DNA of 63,732 nt from Nitrospira sp. LK70 (GTDB lineage: Bacteria; Nitrospirota; Nitrospiria; Nitrospirales; Nitrospiraceae): positions 1-63,732 of the forward strand of contig PHGD01000011.1 in NCBI GenBank assembly GCA_011090425.1, in the 5' to 3' direction. The notes beneath the pieces are model-generated. The model worked only from the letters and a program-made list of their open reading frames with translations, made no database searches and was not told where the DNA came from. The first letter of the stretch is position 1, and each line of letters starts with the position of its first letter. This document shows positions 10,046 through 18,657 of the stretch, one piece after another. Made by a program: the position numbers and the translations under genes.

Positions 10046-11085
10046 TGCCTACCGCCGCTTCAAGAGAGGAACTGCTTCGCGAGCTGCTCAGACGTGTGTC
10101 TCGCCTTTTCTACACGACGCTCGTTGTCGTGCCGTCTGATGTCCGCGACCAAGTCAGTTTGGCGTATCTCTTTGCCAGAGCTGCAGATACGATCGCCGAT
10201 GCGGAGCTGATCGAACGATCGCGTCGTCTAGGTTTGCTCAACTGCCTCAGAGAGCAGTTTCTCGGTGAGCAGATCGATTGGGCACAGATCCATGCGATTC
10301 AGCAAGCGATGGGGCCGCTTCAACAAGATTCGGCTGAGCGAATCCTGCTCGAACGGCTGGACGAGTGTTTCCGGCTCTTCCTCGACTTTTCGTCGGACGA
10401 CCGACGTCGGATTCAGCGGGTGATGACGATCCTGACGCAAGGAATGGAAATGGATCTGGGCACGTTCCCTGGAAATTCCGTGGCGGATCTTACCGCGCTA
10501 AAGACGCTCGATGACTTAGATCGCTATACGTATCATGTGGCTGGATGTGTGGGTGAGTTCTGGACTTCCTTGATGTGTGCGCATAGGAAAGCGTTGGCCA
10601 ACTGGGACATTCAACGGATGTCGGAAATCGGGATTCGATTTGGAAAGGGGTTGCAACTGACGAATATCGTCAAAGATATCGCTCATGATTTGCAAAAGGG
10701 GCGTTGTTACATTCCCGAGATGATGCTCACCGAAGCTGGGCTGAAACCTCAAGATTTATTGGATCAGCACAATCTCCCTCTTTTCAAACCTGTACTGAGC
10801 AAACTCGTTCGCTTGGCAGTCGAACACCTTGACCAGGGCTGGCTCTATACAATGGCGATTCCGCGTTATGAAACTCGGTTACGGCTGGCCTGTATGTGGC
10901 CGATCCTCTCTGCCGGGGAATCGCTCAAGCTGGTCATGAATTCCCTCGATCTATTGAATCCCGCCCTAAAAGTCAAAATCCCGCGCAGCAAGGTCTATCA
11001 GATCATGGCTATGACGACAGGCACCGCTGCCTGCGGCTATGCCGGGACCGCCTACTGGGGGCATTTGCGCAAACAGATCGTCTGA
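10042..11085 (+). CDS. Squalene/phytoene synthase family protein
   Basis: This 347-residue trans-isoprenyl diphosphate synthase (head-to-head) has a first aspartate-rich motif DTIAD (residues 49-53) and a second in NIVKDIAHDLQKGRCYIP, characteristic of the family. It would condense two farnesyl (squalene) or geranylgeranyl (phytoene) diphosphates. No hopanoid or carotenoid gene adjoins it, so the product cannot be chosen. It overlaps the cupredoxin gene by 4 bp. A hydrophobic C-terminal stretch (MAMTTGTAACGYAGTAYWG) could contact the membrane. Confidence 0.88.
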   Translation: MMPTAASREELLRELLRRVSRLFYTTLVVVPSDVRDQVSLAYLFARAADTIADAELIERSRRLGLLNCLREQFLGEQIDWAQIHAIQQAMGPLQQDSAERILLERLDECFRLFLDFSSDDRRRIQRVMTILTQGMEMDLGTFPGNSVADLTALKTLDDLDRYTYHVAGCVGEFWTSLMCAHRKALANWDIQRMSEIGIRFGKGLQLTNIVKDIAHDLQKGRCYIPEMMLTEAGLKPQDLLDQHNLPLFKPVLSKLVRLAVEHLDQGWLYTMAIPRYETRLRLACMWPILSAGESLKLVMNSLDLLNPALKVKIPRSKVYQIMAMTTGTAACGYAGTAYWGHLRKQIV

Positions 11086-11160
11086 GCTGCCGCTTCATCT
11101 CCCTAAGCTTTCTTTCTGCTTGAGAAGCCTGGTGCTTCCCGCTTGCGTCAGCACGAGTGG

Positions 11161-11469
11161 CTAGCCGGTCTTCTTCTGCGGTTCTAACAGCTTGTCGCCT
11201 TTCCTAAAAACAACATAGATCGCTCGCGATGGACAAGCGTCCAGGCAGAGCCGACAACTTTCCAGGCAACGCGATGGATCGAACTTGTATGGGGGCGTCG
11301 AGAGCCAAGCACCGGTCGGGCAAATCGGGACACAGAGCGCCTGATGAGTGCAGCGGTCGGGATGGCGGACGAGGTGATCACGAACGACCAGCATGGGTTT
11401 GACTCCTTCAAAGAGACCCTGCGAGAAGATCTCAAACATGTTCTTATTCGGCAGGCTGCTCACTTCCAT
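11161..11469 (-). CDS. 4Fe-4S ferredoxin-type protein
   Basis: This 102-residue protein has two cysteine clusters: CTHQALCVPICPTG (C-x5-C-x3-CP) and CLESCRLCLDACPSRA (C-x4-C-x2-C-x3-CP). The second is a near-standard 4Fe-4S site. The first is altered relative to CxxCxxCxxxCP but could bind a cluster using the Cys of the other half. It lies at the end of a minus-strand group (12644 to 11161) and overlaps the preceding gene by 10 bp, implying translational coupling. It is probably an electron carrier for an unidentified partner. Confidence 0.85.
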   Translation of the reverse strand: MEVSSLPNKNMFEIFSQGLFEGVKPMLVVRDHLVRHPDRCTHQALCVPICPTGAWLSTPPYKFDPSRCLESCRLCLDACPSRAIYVVFRKGDKLLEPQKKTG

Positions 11470-11873
11470 TCCTTTACAAGTTCTTTGAGCCGTTCTTTGA
11501 GCTCAGGAATCTGTTCCAGATTGTTCTGGATCGCGCCAAGAATCTTTTCCAGTCGGGCGGTTCTCAACGCTTCCTTGTCCTGTGTCGCTAATCGATCAAA
11601 TTCTTCGTACGCTGCTTGGTGTGTCGGTTCCAGTTGAACTCGAGCATCGGCGATGGCCTGTCCGAGCGCCCAGGGTTCAGGCGAAAGCGCGGAAACAACG
11701 GTAAAAGTTGCATCGCTACAAACAATCACGGCGGCACCGGGTTTTCCGGTCAGTGGAATGACGGCCTGGATGGCTTTGCCTTCGAACGATTTCCAGTCCA
11801 GCAGCAGCCCTGGAAACCGTTTCGTGAAGGCCACTTTTTCCATGTTGGCCTTCCATTTGTCTTCTGTCGGCAT
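11460..11873 (-). CDS. Hypothetical protein in ferredoxin cluster
   Basis: A 137-residue soluble protein of unknown family. The N-terminal half is predicted beta (GKAIQAVIPLTGKPGAAVIV, then TFTVVSAL) and the C-terminal half is a long charged helix ending KERLKELVKEW. One cysteine is present (VIVCSD). It sits between a [2Fe-2S] and a 4Fe-4S protein and overlaps the latter, which suggests a role in the same redox process. No catalytic motif is recognised. Confidence 0.7.
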   Translation of the reverse strand: MPTEDKWKANMEKVAFTKRFPGLLLDWKSFEGKAIQAVIPLTGKPGAAVIVCSDATFTVVSALSPEPWALGQAIADARVQLEPTHQAAYEEFDRLATQDKEALRTARLEKILGAIQNNLEQIPELKERLKELVKEWK

Positions 11874-11894
11874 GGAAATGACCGTAAGGAAGTC

Positions 11895-12248
11895 CTATGG
11901 CTTCTTGATGAGGGCCAATCGTTCGGGAACCGGATGATCAGGCATGAGCAATCGGGTGACGATCTCGCCCTTCAGCACATGCCGCTCCATGATCTCGGTG
12001 ACGTCGGTTTCAGTACCGACCCAATACCACACTCCCTCAGGATAAATCACCACACTAGGCCCCAGATCGCAATGGTCCAGACAGCCGGCTTTATTGGCTC
12101 GAACAAGACCTTTGAGATTCAACCGTTTTGTTTCATTCTTGAAATGCTCGTGGAGTTTTTCCGAGCCTAGGTTTGCACAACAGCCGCGCGGGTCGTCTTT
12201 GGGACGCTGGTTGGTACACACGAAAATGTGACGTTGAAATGGTGGCAT
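11895..12248 (-). CDS. Thioredoxin-like [2Fe-2S] ferredoxin
   Basis: This 117-residue protein resembles the Shethna/NuoE-type thioredoxin-fold [2Fe-2S] family. It has HIFVCTNQRP at the start, a cysteine pair in RGCCANLG, and the second half-site AGCLDHCDLGPSVVIYPEGVW, which matches the family motif closely. It is probably a low-potential electron carrier. It follows the zinc-ribbon gene by 12 bp and precedes two further genes in the same orientation. Confidence 0.88.
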   Translation of the reverse strand: MPPFQRHIFVCTNQRPKDDPRGCCANLGSEKLHEHFKNETKRLNLKGLVRANKAGCLDHCDLGPSVVIYPEGVWYWVGTETDVTEIMERHVLKGEIVTRLLMPDHPVPERLALIKKP

Positions 12249-12260
12249 AGAGACGTAGAA

Positions 12261-12644
12261 CTATACCGACATGGTGAGAGTATTGAGCCGTTCCATCAGT
12301 AGTGTGACATCCGGACCGTTTAGGAACGGCGATTGTTGTTTGGTTTCCCCCAAGATAGCCAGGATTTCCTGTAACCTCAATGACGCGCGTCTGAACTCAT
12401 CGGCGGTTGAGATCTCCGACCCTTGACCAGCGCTCAGCTTGTCGAACTCAGCCCGGATATCGCGAAAATCCCGCTGCAGGTTCTTGTGGACCGAACAAGT
12501 GACGCAATACCATTTCGGATTCTGATCCGATGAAGGCGACAGACGATCGTAGGGACGGCCGAAAAAGTCTTTCCCCAGCGAAAATTTCGTGAGTAGGCAG
12601 TCGGAGGTTCCGCAAGCCTGACACGACCCGTTCCAGGAGTCCAT
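12261..12644 (-). CDS. Hypothetical protein with CxxC zinc-ribbon motif
   Basis: A 127-residue protein beginning MDSWNGSCQACGTSDC and containing WYCVTCSVHKNL. The two CxxC pairs probably bind zinc. The remainder is helical. The ATG at 12644 follows AGGGAGG, so it is preferred over the open frame reaching 12707. It is the first gene of the minus-strand redox cluster and is divergent from alanine dehydrogenase. No known family is recognised. Confidence 0.65.
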   Translation of the reverse strand: MDSWNGSCQACGTSDCLLTKFSLGKDFFGRPYDRLSPSSDQNPKWYCVTCSVHKNLQRDFRDIRAEFDKLSAGQGSEISTADEFRRASLRLQEILAILGETKQQSPFLNGPDVTLLMERLNTLTMSV

Positions 12645-12804
12645 CCACGCCTCCCTAAGGGATACTGAACGATTGCATTTTACAACAGGCCTTTCCAGAC
12701 TGTCCACGAGCAGATGGTGCGGCAGGCAACTGATTACTCCTGGTATCGAGGTATAATGACACCATCAGGCTTGCAGCACTCCTAGCGGGAAAGGGGGGAT
12801 CTGT

Positions 12805-13908
12805 ATGGTCATCGGCGTCCCGAAAGAAATCAAGGATCACGAGTATCGTGTCAGTCTTACCCCTGATGGCGCAGCGACATTGTGTCAACTGGGGCATGAG
12901 ATCTGGCTCGAACCGTCGGCTGGAGAGGGCAGTGGCTTTAGCGATGACGAGTATCGTCAGGTCGGAGCGACTATCGCCGCCTCCAAGAAAGAGGTGTTCG
13001 AAAAGACCGAGATGATCCTGAAAGTGAAGGAACCGATGATCGCTGAATGTCCGCTGTTCCGTCCAGGCCAGGTCTTGTTCACCTATCTGCATCTGGCGGC
13101 CCTTCCAGAGCTCACGAAAACATTGATGGCCGAGAAGATTACGGCGATCGCTCGTGAGACGGTCGAAGCCACAGACGGTAGCCTGCCGATGCTGAAACCG
13201 ATGAGCGAAATTGCCGGTCGGCTGGCAGTACAGATCGGAGCGCAGTATTTGGAACGGTCGTATGGAGGGCGGGGCGTGTTGTTGGGTGGTGTGCCTGGAG
13301 TCGAGCCGGGAAAAGTTGTGGTGCTGGGTGCAGGAGTAGCCGGCCGGTCGGCGGTACGGATTGCTGTCGGTATGGGGGCGCAAGTGACCGTGCTCGACTT
13401 GAACGTTCAGCGGCTGCAAGAGTTGGACGATCTCTACCAAGGCCGACTTATCACCCGTATCTCAACGCAGACTGCCGTTGAACAGGCGGTGGTGGAAGGG
13501 GATGTGGTCATCGGTGCCGTACTGCTGCCTGGTGCGCGCACGCCCAAAGTGGTAAATCGATCATTGATTGCGCAGATGAAGCCTGGGGCTGTGATCGTCG
13601 ATATCGCAGTCGATCAAGGCGGGTGTTTTGAAACCACCAGGCCGACGACTCACTCAGAACCAGTCTATCTGGTGGATGGTGTGACCCATTATTGCGTGAC
13701 GAATATGCCCGGCATTGTCCCTCGAACTGCGACTTTCGCATTGACCAATGCGACTCTGCCCTATGTGGTGCAGCTCGCTGCTGACGGTGTGGATCGAGCA
13801 ATCCGCTCAGATCCGGAGCTGGCTCGTGGCGTGAATGTGATGGGTGGGAAAGTAACCTGCCAGGCTGTTGCGGAAGCTCACGGGTTGCCTTTTGCCCCTG
13901 TCTTGTAA
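12805..13908 (+). CDS. ald: Alanine dehydrogenase
   Basis: The protein is 367 residues, the usual length. It converts L-alanine and NAD+ to pyruvate, ammonium and NADH (or the reverse, assimilating ammonium). The N-terminus MVIGVPKEIKDHEYRVSLTP is the family signature, the NAD-binding loop is VLGAGVAGRSAV near residue 173, and active-site residues fall in the LTPDG and HLAALPEL segments. A TATAAT box at 12752-12757 is a plausible -10 element, although no convincing -35 is seen. Given the urease downstream, it could fix urea-derived ammonium; that link is inferred. Confidence 0.95.
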   Translation: MVIGVPKEIKDHEYRVSLTPDGAATLCQLGHEIWLEPSAGEGSGFSDDEYRQVGATIAASKKEVFEKTEMILKVKEPMIAECPLFRPGQVLFTYLHLAALPELTKTLMAEKITAIARETVEATDGSLPMLKPMSEIAGRLAVQIGAQYLERSYGGRGVLLGGVPGVEPGKVVVLGAGVAGRSAVRIAVGMGAQVTVLDLNVQRLQELDDLYQGRLITRISTQTAVEQAVVEGDVVIGAVLLPGARTPKVVNRSLIAQMKPGAVIVDIAVDQGGCFETTRPTTHSEPVYLVDGVTHYCVTNMPGIVPRTATFALTNATLPYVVQLAADGVDRAIRSDPELARGVNVMGGKVTCQAVAEAHGLPFAPVL

Positions 13909-13942
13909 GACAATGGTGATTCATTTTCTTGCTCGGTCTTGT

Positions 13943-14019
13943 CGGGGCGTAGCGCAGCCCGGTAGCGCACTGCGTTCGGGACGCAGGGGTCAGAGGTTCA
14001 AATCCTCTCGCCCCGACCA
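13943..14019 (+). tRNA. tRNA-Pro (anticodon CGG)
   Basis: A complete cloverleaf: acceptor CGGGGCG pairs with CGCCCCG, the D-arm is GCGC-AGCCCGGTA-GCGC, and the anticodon stem CTGCG/CGCAG has the loop TTCGGGA (anticodon CGG). The T-arm is AGAGG-TTCAAAT-CCTCT, and CCA is encoded. It decodes CCG proline codons. It is followed by repeated sequence that includes two degenerate copies of a tRNA-3'-end-like block. Confidence 0.95.
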
Positions 14020-14040
14020 AACCAAGCTTGCTCGATCCGG
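14016..14040 (+). repeat. Conserved post-tRNA 25-mer (copy after tRNA-Pro)
   Basis: Starting at the discriminator base, the sequence ACCAAACCAAGCT-T-GCTCG-AT-CCGG matches the 25 bp after tRNA-Ala (complement of 908-932) at 22 of 25 positions. Beyond the ACCA that mature tRNAs share by necessity, 18 of 21 trailer bases agree. A shared processing signal, a spread repeat, or an attachment-site remnant would all explain this. Confidence 0.6.
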
Positions 14041-14388
14041 AGCCTATCCTTCGTATGAAGGCGACGGGATAAGAACCTCCAGTAATCCTCTTCCCTTCAC
14101 CAAACCGCACTTTGTGTGGGCCGCAGGCTAATTATCGTTTTATCGTAGTTGCCGCCTGCGGATAAAATCCTCCCGTCATCCCCGACTTTCCTCTACCAAA
14201 CCGCATTTCGCCTGAGTTGCCTGCCCATTAGTGCATGTCGTAGATTCTGTTCTTCGTAAAATCTCTGTCCTGGGCACAGTTCTAGCATCGATATTGTAAA
14301 ATGCGTGACGCATCGGAAGAGGTGTGAGAATATCCGCTCAGAAGGGCCGTAAGTGGCTGTTCGCGCTAATGGATTTTGGTAGGGGCAG
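14020..14388. other. Intergenic region with degenerate tandem blocks
   Basis: No gene is seen in these 369 bp. Two related blocks occur at 14067-14114 and 14160-14208. Both start GGATAA, pass through a TCCTC-rich stretch and end ACCAAACCGCA, echoing the end of tRNA-Pro (ATCCTCTCGCCCCGACCA, then AACC). Between them is an 8-bp hairpin, CCGCAGGC (14121-14128) with GCCTGCGG (14154-14161). A small hairpin CCTTC-GTAT-GAAGG follows the tRNA (14048-14061) but has no T-tract. The blocks may be decayed 3' ends of former tandem tRNA genes or old attachment sites. Confidence 0.5.
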
Positions 14389-14685
14389 ATGACTCCATCA
14401 GTTGATGAACCCTCGGTTCGGGTACGTATCCTCGTGCTTGGTCATGTGCAGGGGGTGGGATATCGTGCGTTTGCGGCACGCGCAGCGACAAGGCTTGCGC
14501 TATCAGGGGGCGTCCGCAACCTCGACGATGGTCGGGTCGAGCTGGATGTGGAGGGGAGAAGGTCGGTGCTCGAAGCACTTGTGCGTGAATTGAAGACCGG
14601 TCCTCCTGCCGCCCATGTCACAAAAATTGAGACTGAGTGGAGTGCCGCAACCGGGCAGTATTCCAACTTCACCATTTGGTATTAG
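14389..14685 (+). CDS. Acylphosphatase
   Basis: This 98-residue protein carries the family motifs: [11 protein letters not shown] with the catalytic Arg, and [16 protein letters not shown] with the catalytic Asn. It hydrolyses acylphosphates such as acetyl phosphate. The residue before VRN is Gly-Gly rather than the usual Gly-Trp or Gly-Tyr, a mild variation. The stop lies 13 bp before the ATG of the sigma factor gene, so they may be co-transcribed. Confidence 0.92.
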   Translation: MTPSVDEPSVRVRILVLGHVQGVGYRAFAARAATRLALSGGVRNLDDGRVELDVEGRRSVLEALVRELKTGPPAAHVTKIETEWSAATGQYSNFTIWY

Positions 14686-14698
14686 CAAACGAGGAATC

Positions 14699-15652
14699 AT
14701 GAGTCGATCGCATGACGAGGACTCCGAGTTGAGCGAAGCTCGAAGACAGCCCGTCAACGACATGGACGCCTCAGAACCTACGAGCGCACCTGATCAGGGC
14801 GAACGGGAAACGGGTCGATCGGAGGGTCTTGATACCCTGAAGAGCTACTTGCGGGAGGTTCGCCGATCGACCCTGCTGACCTTCAAACAAGAACAGCAGC
14901 TGGGTAAGCGGGTCATGGCCGGCGATGAGCAAGCTCGGCAACAGATGATCGAATCGAATCTGCGGCTGGTCATCAGCATCGGGAAGCGGTACATGCACCG
15001 CGGGTTTCCGTTTTCTGACATCGTGGAAGAAGGCAATCTAGGTTTGATCAAAGCCGTCGAAAAATTCAATTACAAGCGGGGGTTCCGGTTCAGCACCTAT
15101 GCGTCTTGGTGGATCCGGCAGTACATCGAACGGGCGATCATTAATCAAGGCAAGCTGGTGCGGTTGCCGGTGCACGTCGTAGAGCGACTCAATCGCTATC
15201 TCAATCGCGTCGAGCAGTTGGTGCAGGAGCTTGGGCGAGAGCCACGGGCGGCCGAAGTGGCCGTCAAGATGAAGATGTCGGAAGAAGAAGTACTAGATCT
15301 GAAACAGTTGGTGCGCACAACCTGTTCACTCGATAGCCCGCTCAACGACCGCACTGATACCTTCCTGCGCGATGTCATCGAGGATCCGGTCGGGCTCGCA
15401 CCAGATGAGACCGCCGACGGGGTTCGACGGAGGACGGAACTGATGGCATGGGTAAGGGAGTTGCCTGAGAAGGAGCAAACTGTTATTGTGTCACGGTTTG
15501 GGCTCGACGGAGATGAAGCGAAGACGCTCGAGGAAATCGGACGTACTATGGGGCTGACTCGTGAGCGGGTCAGACAGATCGAGATGGCCGCGTTGGTTCG
15601 GCTTCGCAACACCATCGAGCGAAAGACTATGACACAGGCAGATTTGCTCTAA
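14699..15652 (+). CDS. rpoS: Sigma-70 family RNA polymerase sigma factor, RpoS-like
   Basis: This 317-residue group 1/2-type sigma factor contains region 1.2 ([12 protein letters not shown]), region 2 ([16 protein letters not shown], then [15 protein letters not shown] and [16 protein letters not shown]), region 3 and region 4.2 ([20 protein letters not shown]). It lacks the long region 1.1 and non-conserved insert of RpoD. The length and the short acidic N-terminus fit an RpoS-like stress/stationary sigma, but RpoS versus another group-2 paralogue cannot be settled here. The ATG at 14699 follows GAGGAAT. Confidence 0.85.
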   Translation: MSRSHDEDSELSEARRQPVNDMDASEPTSAPDQGERETGRSEGLDTLKSYLREVRRSTLLTFKQEQQLGKRVMAGDEQARQQMIESNLRLVISIGKRYMHRGFPFSDIVEEGNLGLIKAVEKFNYKRGFRFSTYASWWIRQYIERAIINQGKLVRLPVHVVERLNRYLNRVEQLVQELGREPRAAEVAVKMKMSEEEVLDLKQLVRTTCSLDSPLNDRTDTFLRDVIEDPVGLAPDETADGVRRRTELMAWVRELPEKEQTVIVSRFGLDGDEAKTLEEIGRTMGLTRERVRQIEMAALVRLRNTIERKTMTQADLL

Positions 15653-15656
15653 CCCC

Positions 15657-16181
15657 GTGACCGTCGTCAACTATCAAGCCCTCATTCGAGAAGTGCCCGA
15701 CTTTCCGAAGCCCGGCATTCTATTTTATGACATCACCACGCTCCTGAAGAATTCTGCCGCGGTTCGGAGCCTTGCCGACCAATTGACGACTCGGTATCAG
15801 GATCGAGGGATCACCAAGGTTGTAGGAATCGAGTCCCGAGGGTTTATTTTCGGCGGGATTCTCGCTTCACGTCTCGGGGCAGGATTCGTCCCAGTTCGCA
15901 GGCCTGGAAAACTTCCGGCTGATTGTTATGAGGTAAAATATAGCCTCGAGTACGGACAGAACAGCCTTACGGTGCACCGTGACGCGATCGAAATGGGAGA
16001 GCAGGTGCTGATTGTCGACGACCTGCTGGCGACTGGAGGAACGGCAGAAGCGACGGTTCACCTCGTTCGTCAGCTTGGTGGCACGATTGTCGGACTCGAT
16101 TTTCTGGTTGAGCTGAAGAGCTTGAAGGGACGCGATAAACTCACCGGCTACGATGTCCATTCAACCATCACCTATCCCTAG
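15657..16181 (+). CDS. apt: Adenine phosphoribosyltransferase
   Basis: This 174-residue purine-salvage enzyme makes AMP from adenine and PRPP. The family start ([21 protein letters not shown]), the ESRGFIFGG loop and the PRPP motif [17 protein letters not shown] are all present. The start is a GTG at 15657, 4 bp after the sigma factor stop. No upstream ATG in frame fits the family length. Confidence 0.95.
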   Translation: MTVVNYQALIREVPDFPKPGILFYDITTLLKNSAAVRSLADQLTTRYQDRGITKVVGIESRGFIFGGILASRLGAGFVPVRRPGKLPADCYEVKYSLEYGQNSLTVHRDAIEMGEQVLIVDDLLATGGTAEATVHLVRQLGGTIVGLDFLVELKSLKGRDKLTGYDVHSTITYP

Positions 16182-16292
16182 GTTTTCAAGGCATCCTTCC
16201 CCGCCTCTTGTTCGCAGGGCACGGACCGTGATATAGAAGCCGAAGGTTTTTGACTCTCCAATTACCTATTCTATTTCTGGAGCGGACCGTCT

Positions 16293-16856
16293 ATGGCAAC
16301 GAAAACCCAGGCGAAGAAGAAGGGCGAGGCAAAGACGAAGTCTGCCGCCGGTGCCGACAAGAAGCCTGAGCCGGTGATTGCAGAAGCGTCTGCGACGCTC
16401 AAAGCGACGGCCGAGGGCGAAATAGAGGTGTCTCTGCGGCCAAAGGAGACGGCAAAAGAGCGGGAAGCACGCGAACAGCGTCAGGAAGTGCTTCACAAAA
16501 TGCTCATCGGTAAACGCCAAGAGATTATTAAGGAGATCGAAGAGAGTCTTGGTCAGTCTCTGACCGAAGATCAGCAGCGACGTCTGGAGTCTGCGCGTGA
16601 TGTCGGCGACCAAGCCTTAATGGATCTTGAGCGCGAACTCGGCATTTCCTTGATGGAGATGCGTAACCGCCGACGGCAGTCGATCGACGAAGCCCTCACC
16701 CGGCTACACGAAGGGACTTACGGGATTTGTGCCGAATGTGGGGTCGAGATCAGCGAGAAACGCCTCCAGGCGGTCCCCTTCGCCAAGCTCTGTGTGGAGT
16801 GCCAATCGCGTGTGGAATTGCTGGAGAAGATCGAACGCGAAGAAGAGCGCGATTAG
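16293..16856 (+). CDS. DksA/TraR-family zinc-finger protein
   Basis: This 187-residue protein has a lysine/alanine-rich N-terminal extension of about 50 residues, then a coiled coil (about 60-140) and a C-terminal Cys4 zinc finger (CAECG then CVEC). DksA-like proteins enter the RNA polymerase secondary channel and adjust transcription with ppGpp. The coiled-coil tip does not obviously show the DxxDxA motif of E. coli DksA, so the exact paralogue is uncertain. The ATG start lies after a 111-bp gap from apt. Confidence 0.85.
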   Translation: MATKTQAKKKGEAKTKSAAGADKKPEPVIAEASATLKATAEGEIEVSLRPKETAKEREAREQRQEVLHKMLIGKRQEIIKEIEESLGQSLTEDQQRRLESARDVGDQALMDLERELGISLMEMRNRRRQSIDEALTRLHEGTYGICAECGVEISEKRLQAVPFAKLCVECQSRVELLEKIEREEERD

Positions 16857-16904
16857 CTCCAAAGAATTTCTCCCCTGCGGCATCCGCATCCTCCTCTCCC
16901 CATC

Positions 16905-17603
16905 ATGAACGGGCAGACTTCACCACGAGCGGTCGTTCTTGCCAGCGGCGGGTTGGACTCCACCGTGACAGCGGCTGTCGCGCGGCATGACGGGTATGCG
17001 CTGCATCTCCTCACCATTGCCTACCGACAACGTCACGCTGTGGAGGTTGAGCGGTCGAGACAGGTGGCGACGGCTCTGGGAGCTCACCAGCATGTGGTGA
17101 TAGACGTCGATTTGAGGGCGATCGGGGGATCGGCCCTGACCGGTGATATGTCGGTGCCGAAGCATCGGACTGACGCTGAACGGAATCGAGATGTGCCAGT
17201 TACTTACGTGCCGGGGAGAAACCTGATTTTTCTGTCTCTGGCTGCGGCCCACGCGGAAGCGCTGGAGGCTTCAATCGTCTATTTCGGCGCCAACGTGATC
17301 GACTACTCCGGTTATCCCGACTGCCGCCCTGAATTCATCAAGGCCGTGGAAGCAGCACTTCGAGCGGGAACCAAGGCAGGCATGCAGGGCATGGGTATCG
17401 AGATTCGAGCGCCGCTGCTCCGGATGGCCAAGGCAGAGATCATAAGACTCGGCCTCACCCTGAATGTTCCCTTTCATCTCACGCATAGCTGTTATGACCC
17501 TATCGGACCGATCGCCTGCGGGCAGTGCGACAGCTGTCTGATTCGGAAACGGGGGTTTGAGGAGGCGGGAGTTGTAGATCCGATTCAGTATGCGGTATGT
17601 TGA
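16905..17603 (+). CDS. queC: 7-cyano-7-deazaguanine synthase
   Basis: This 232-residue ATP-dependent ligase makes preQ0 from 7-carboxy-7-deazaguanine and ammonium in queuosine biosynthesis. The ATP-pyrophosphatase loop LASGGLDSTVT lies at the N-terminus. The zinc-binding cysteines are visible in HSCYDP and CGQCDSCLIRKRGF near the C-terminus. No other que gene is in the window. Its 3' end is 34 bp before the chosen start of the cytochrome gene. Confidence 0.95.
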   Translation: MNGQTSPRAVVLASGGLDSTVTAAVARHDGYALHLLTIAYRQRHAVEVERSRQVATALGAHQHVVIDVDLRAIGGSALTGDMSVPKHRTDAERNRDVPVTYVPGRNLIFLSLAAAHAEALEASIVYFGANVIDYSGYPDCRPEFIKAVEAALRAGTKAGMQGMGIEIRAPLLRMAKAEIIRLGLTLNVPFHLTHSCYDPIGPIACGQCDSCLIRKRGFEEAGVVDPIQYAVC

Positions 17604-17637
17604 ACCGCTCGTTCCTTTGGGTAAGCAGTCAGCCTCT

Positions 17638-18033
17638 ATGAAATCATCACGCATGTTGTGGGTGAGCCTCGTTGTGCTGGTCCTTGGGGCGGCACCAGCC
17701 TGTAGCCAAAACGGGGGAGAACCAAAAGGAACCAGAGCCGTGGCCTCTGCTCCGGCTGAGTTGCGGGAAGGAGAGCAGAAATTCAACGCCAACTGTTCAA
17801 CCTGCCACGGCATGGGCGGAGTCGGAACCACCCAGGGCCCACCGTTTCTTCACAAGGTCTATGAGCCGAATCATCACGGCGACGCGGCGTTTCAGCGAGC
17901 GGCGGCCAACGGAGTCAAAGCTCATCATTGGCAGTTCGGCGACATGCCGAGGATCAATGCGGTTACACCAGAGGATGTGGATCACATTACCAAATACGTC
18001 CGCTGGCTCCAGAAAGAAGCCGGTATTTTTTAA
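17638..18033 (+). CDS. Monoheme cytochrome c lipoprotein
   Basis: A signal peptide with lipobox (LGAAPAC) is followed by a class I cytochrome c domain with a single CSTCHG heme site (about residues 55-60) and a probable axial Met in QFGDMPRI. The protein would be anchored on the periplasmic side of the inner membrane and carry electrons. The ATG at 17638 begins the signal peptide (MKSSRMLWVSLVV); the frame remains open to 17590, inside queC. Confidence 0.88.
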   Translation: MKSSRMLWVSLVVLVLGAAPACSQNGGEPKGTRAVASAPAELREGEQKFNANCSTCHGMGGVGTTQGPPFLHKVYEPNHHGDAAFQRAAANGVKAHHWQFGDMPRINAVTPEDVDHITKYVRWLQKEAGIF

Positions 18034-18092
18034 ACCGCTAAACTTAGGCCTATACCCTCCCTGATCCTCTGATTCTTCTCGGTAAACACCGA

Positions 18093-18449
18093 TCAGTTGT
18101 GGTCGCGCTCATTCGTTAAGAATGAGTACGCATGATTGTTCTGTTCATTGTATTGGGCGATGACGTAGGCTCCTAACTCAGGTCTAAGCGAGATGCTTTT
18201 TCTCGTCGTACTCTCGTCGATGTGCAAAACCACGACTGCGCCTGTTCTCCGATCTTTTACCGACACGTTCCAGGACTGTGAGGATTTTTCGTCGACATTC
18301 ATCACATCTCCTTCGATAATCTTGCCTGACTGTACGTGGGGTTTGTCATAGACCGTTCTGTCCGTGGAAAGGGCGAGCGTAGATAGGCCTGTACAAAACA
18401 TGAATGTGAGACATGTCGTTCCTATGGTTTTTGGCAGAAGACGCATCAT
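18093..18449 (-). CDS. Exported hypothetical protein
   Basis: This 118-residue protein has a clear signal peptide (residues 1-29, ending LSTLALS). The mature part is a small beta-rich domain (GKIIEGDVMNVDE, SWNVSVKDRRTGAVVVLHIDE, and YVIAQYNEQ), suggesting an OB-like barrel. No catalytic residues are recognised. It ends in HN after a Thr/Asn-rich tail. It is probably periplasmic and stands alone. Confidence 0.7.
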   Translation of the reverse strand: MMRLLPKTIGTTCLTFMFCTGLSTLALSTDRTVYDKPHVQSGKIIEGDVMNVDEKSSQSWNVSVKDRRTGAVVVLHIDESTTRKSISLRPELGAYVIAQYNEQNNHAYSFLTNERDHN

Positions 18450-18657
18450 TAAGCCCTCCCCTTACATAAGTAGTCGAAAAAACCTACTCTGACCAAGAAA
18501 TGTACCAGATGACGAGACAATTTGAACCGGGAAGAATCCCTAGTTTAGGCGGAGGGAGAATAGCCATCCGCCTTCAAGCCCGCACACCATCCTTATCGCC
18601 TTCGGGCTTGTGACGTCGCGACCTTCGTGTCTGATCACAGAAAAACTAAGGGCTTGG

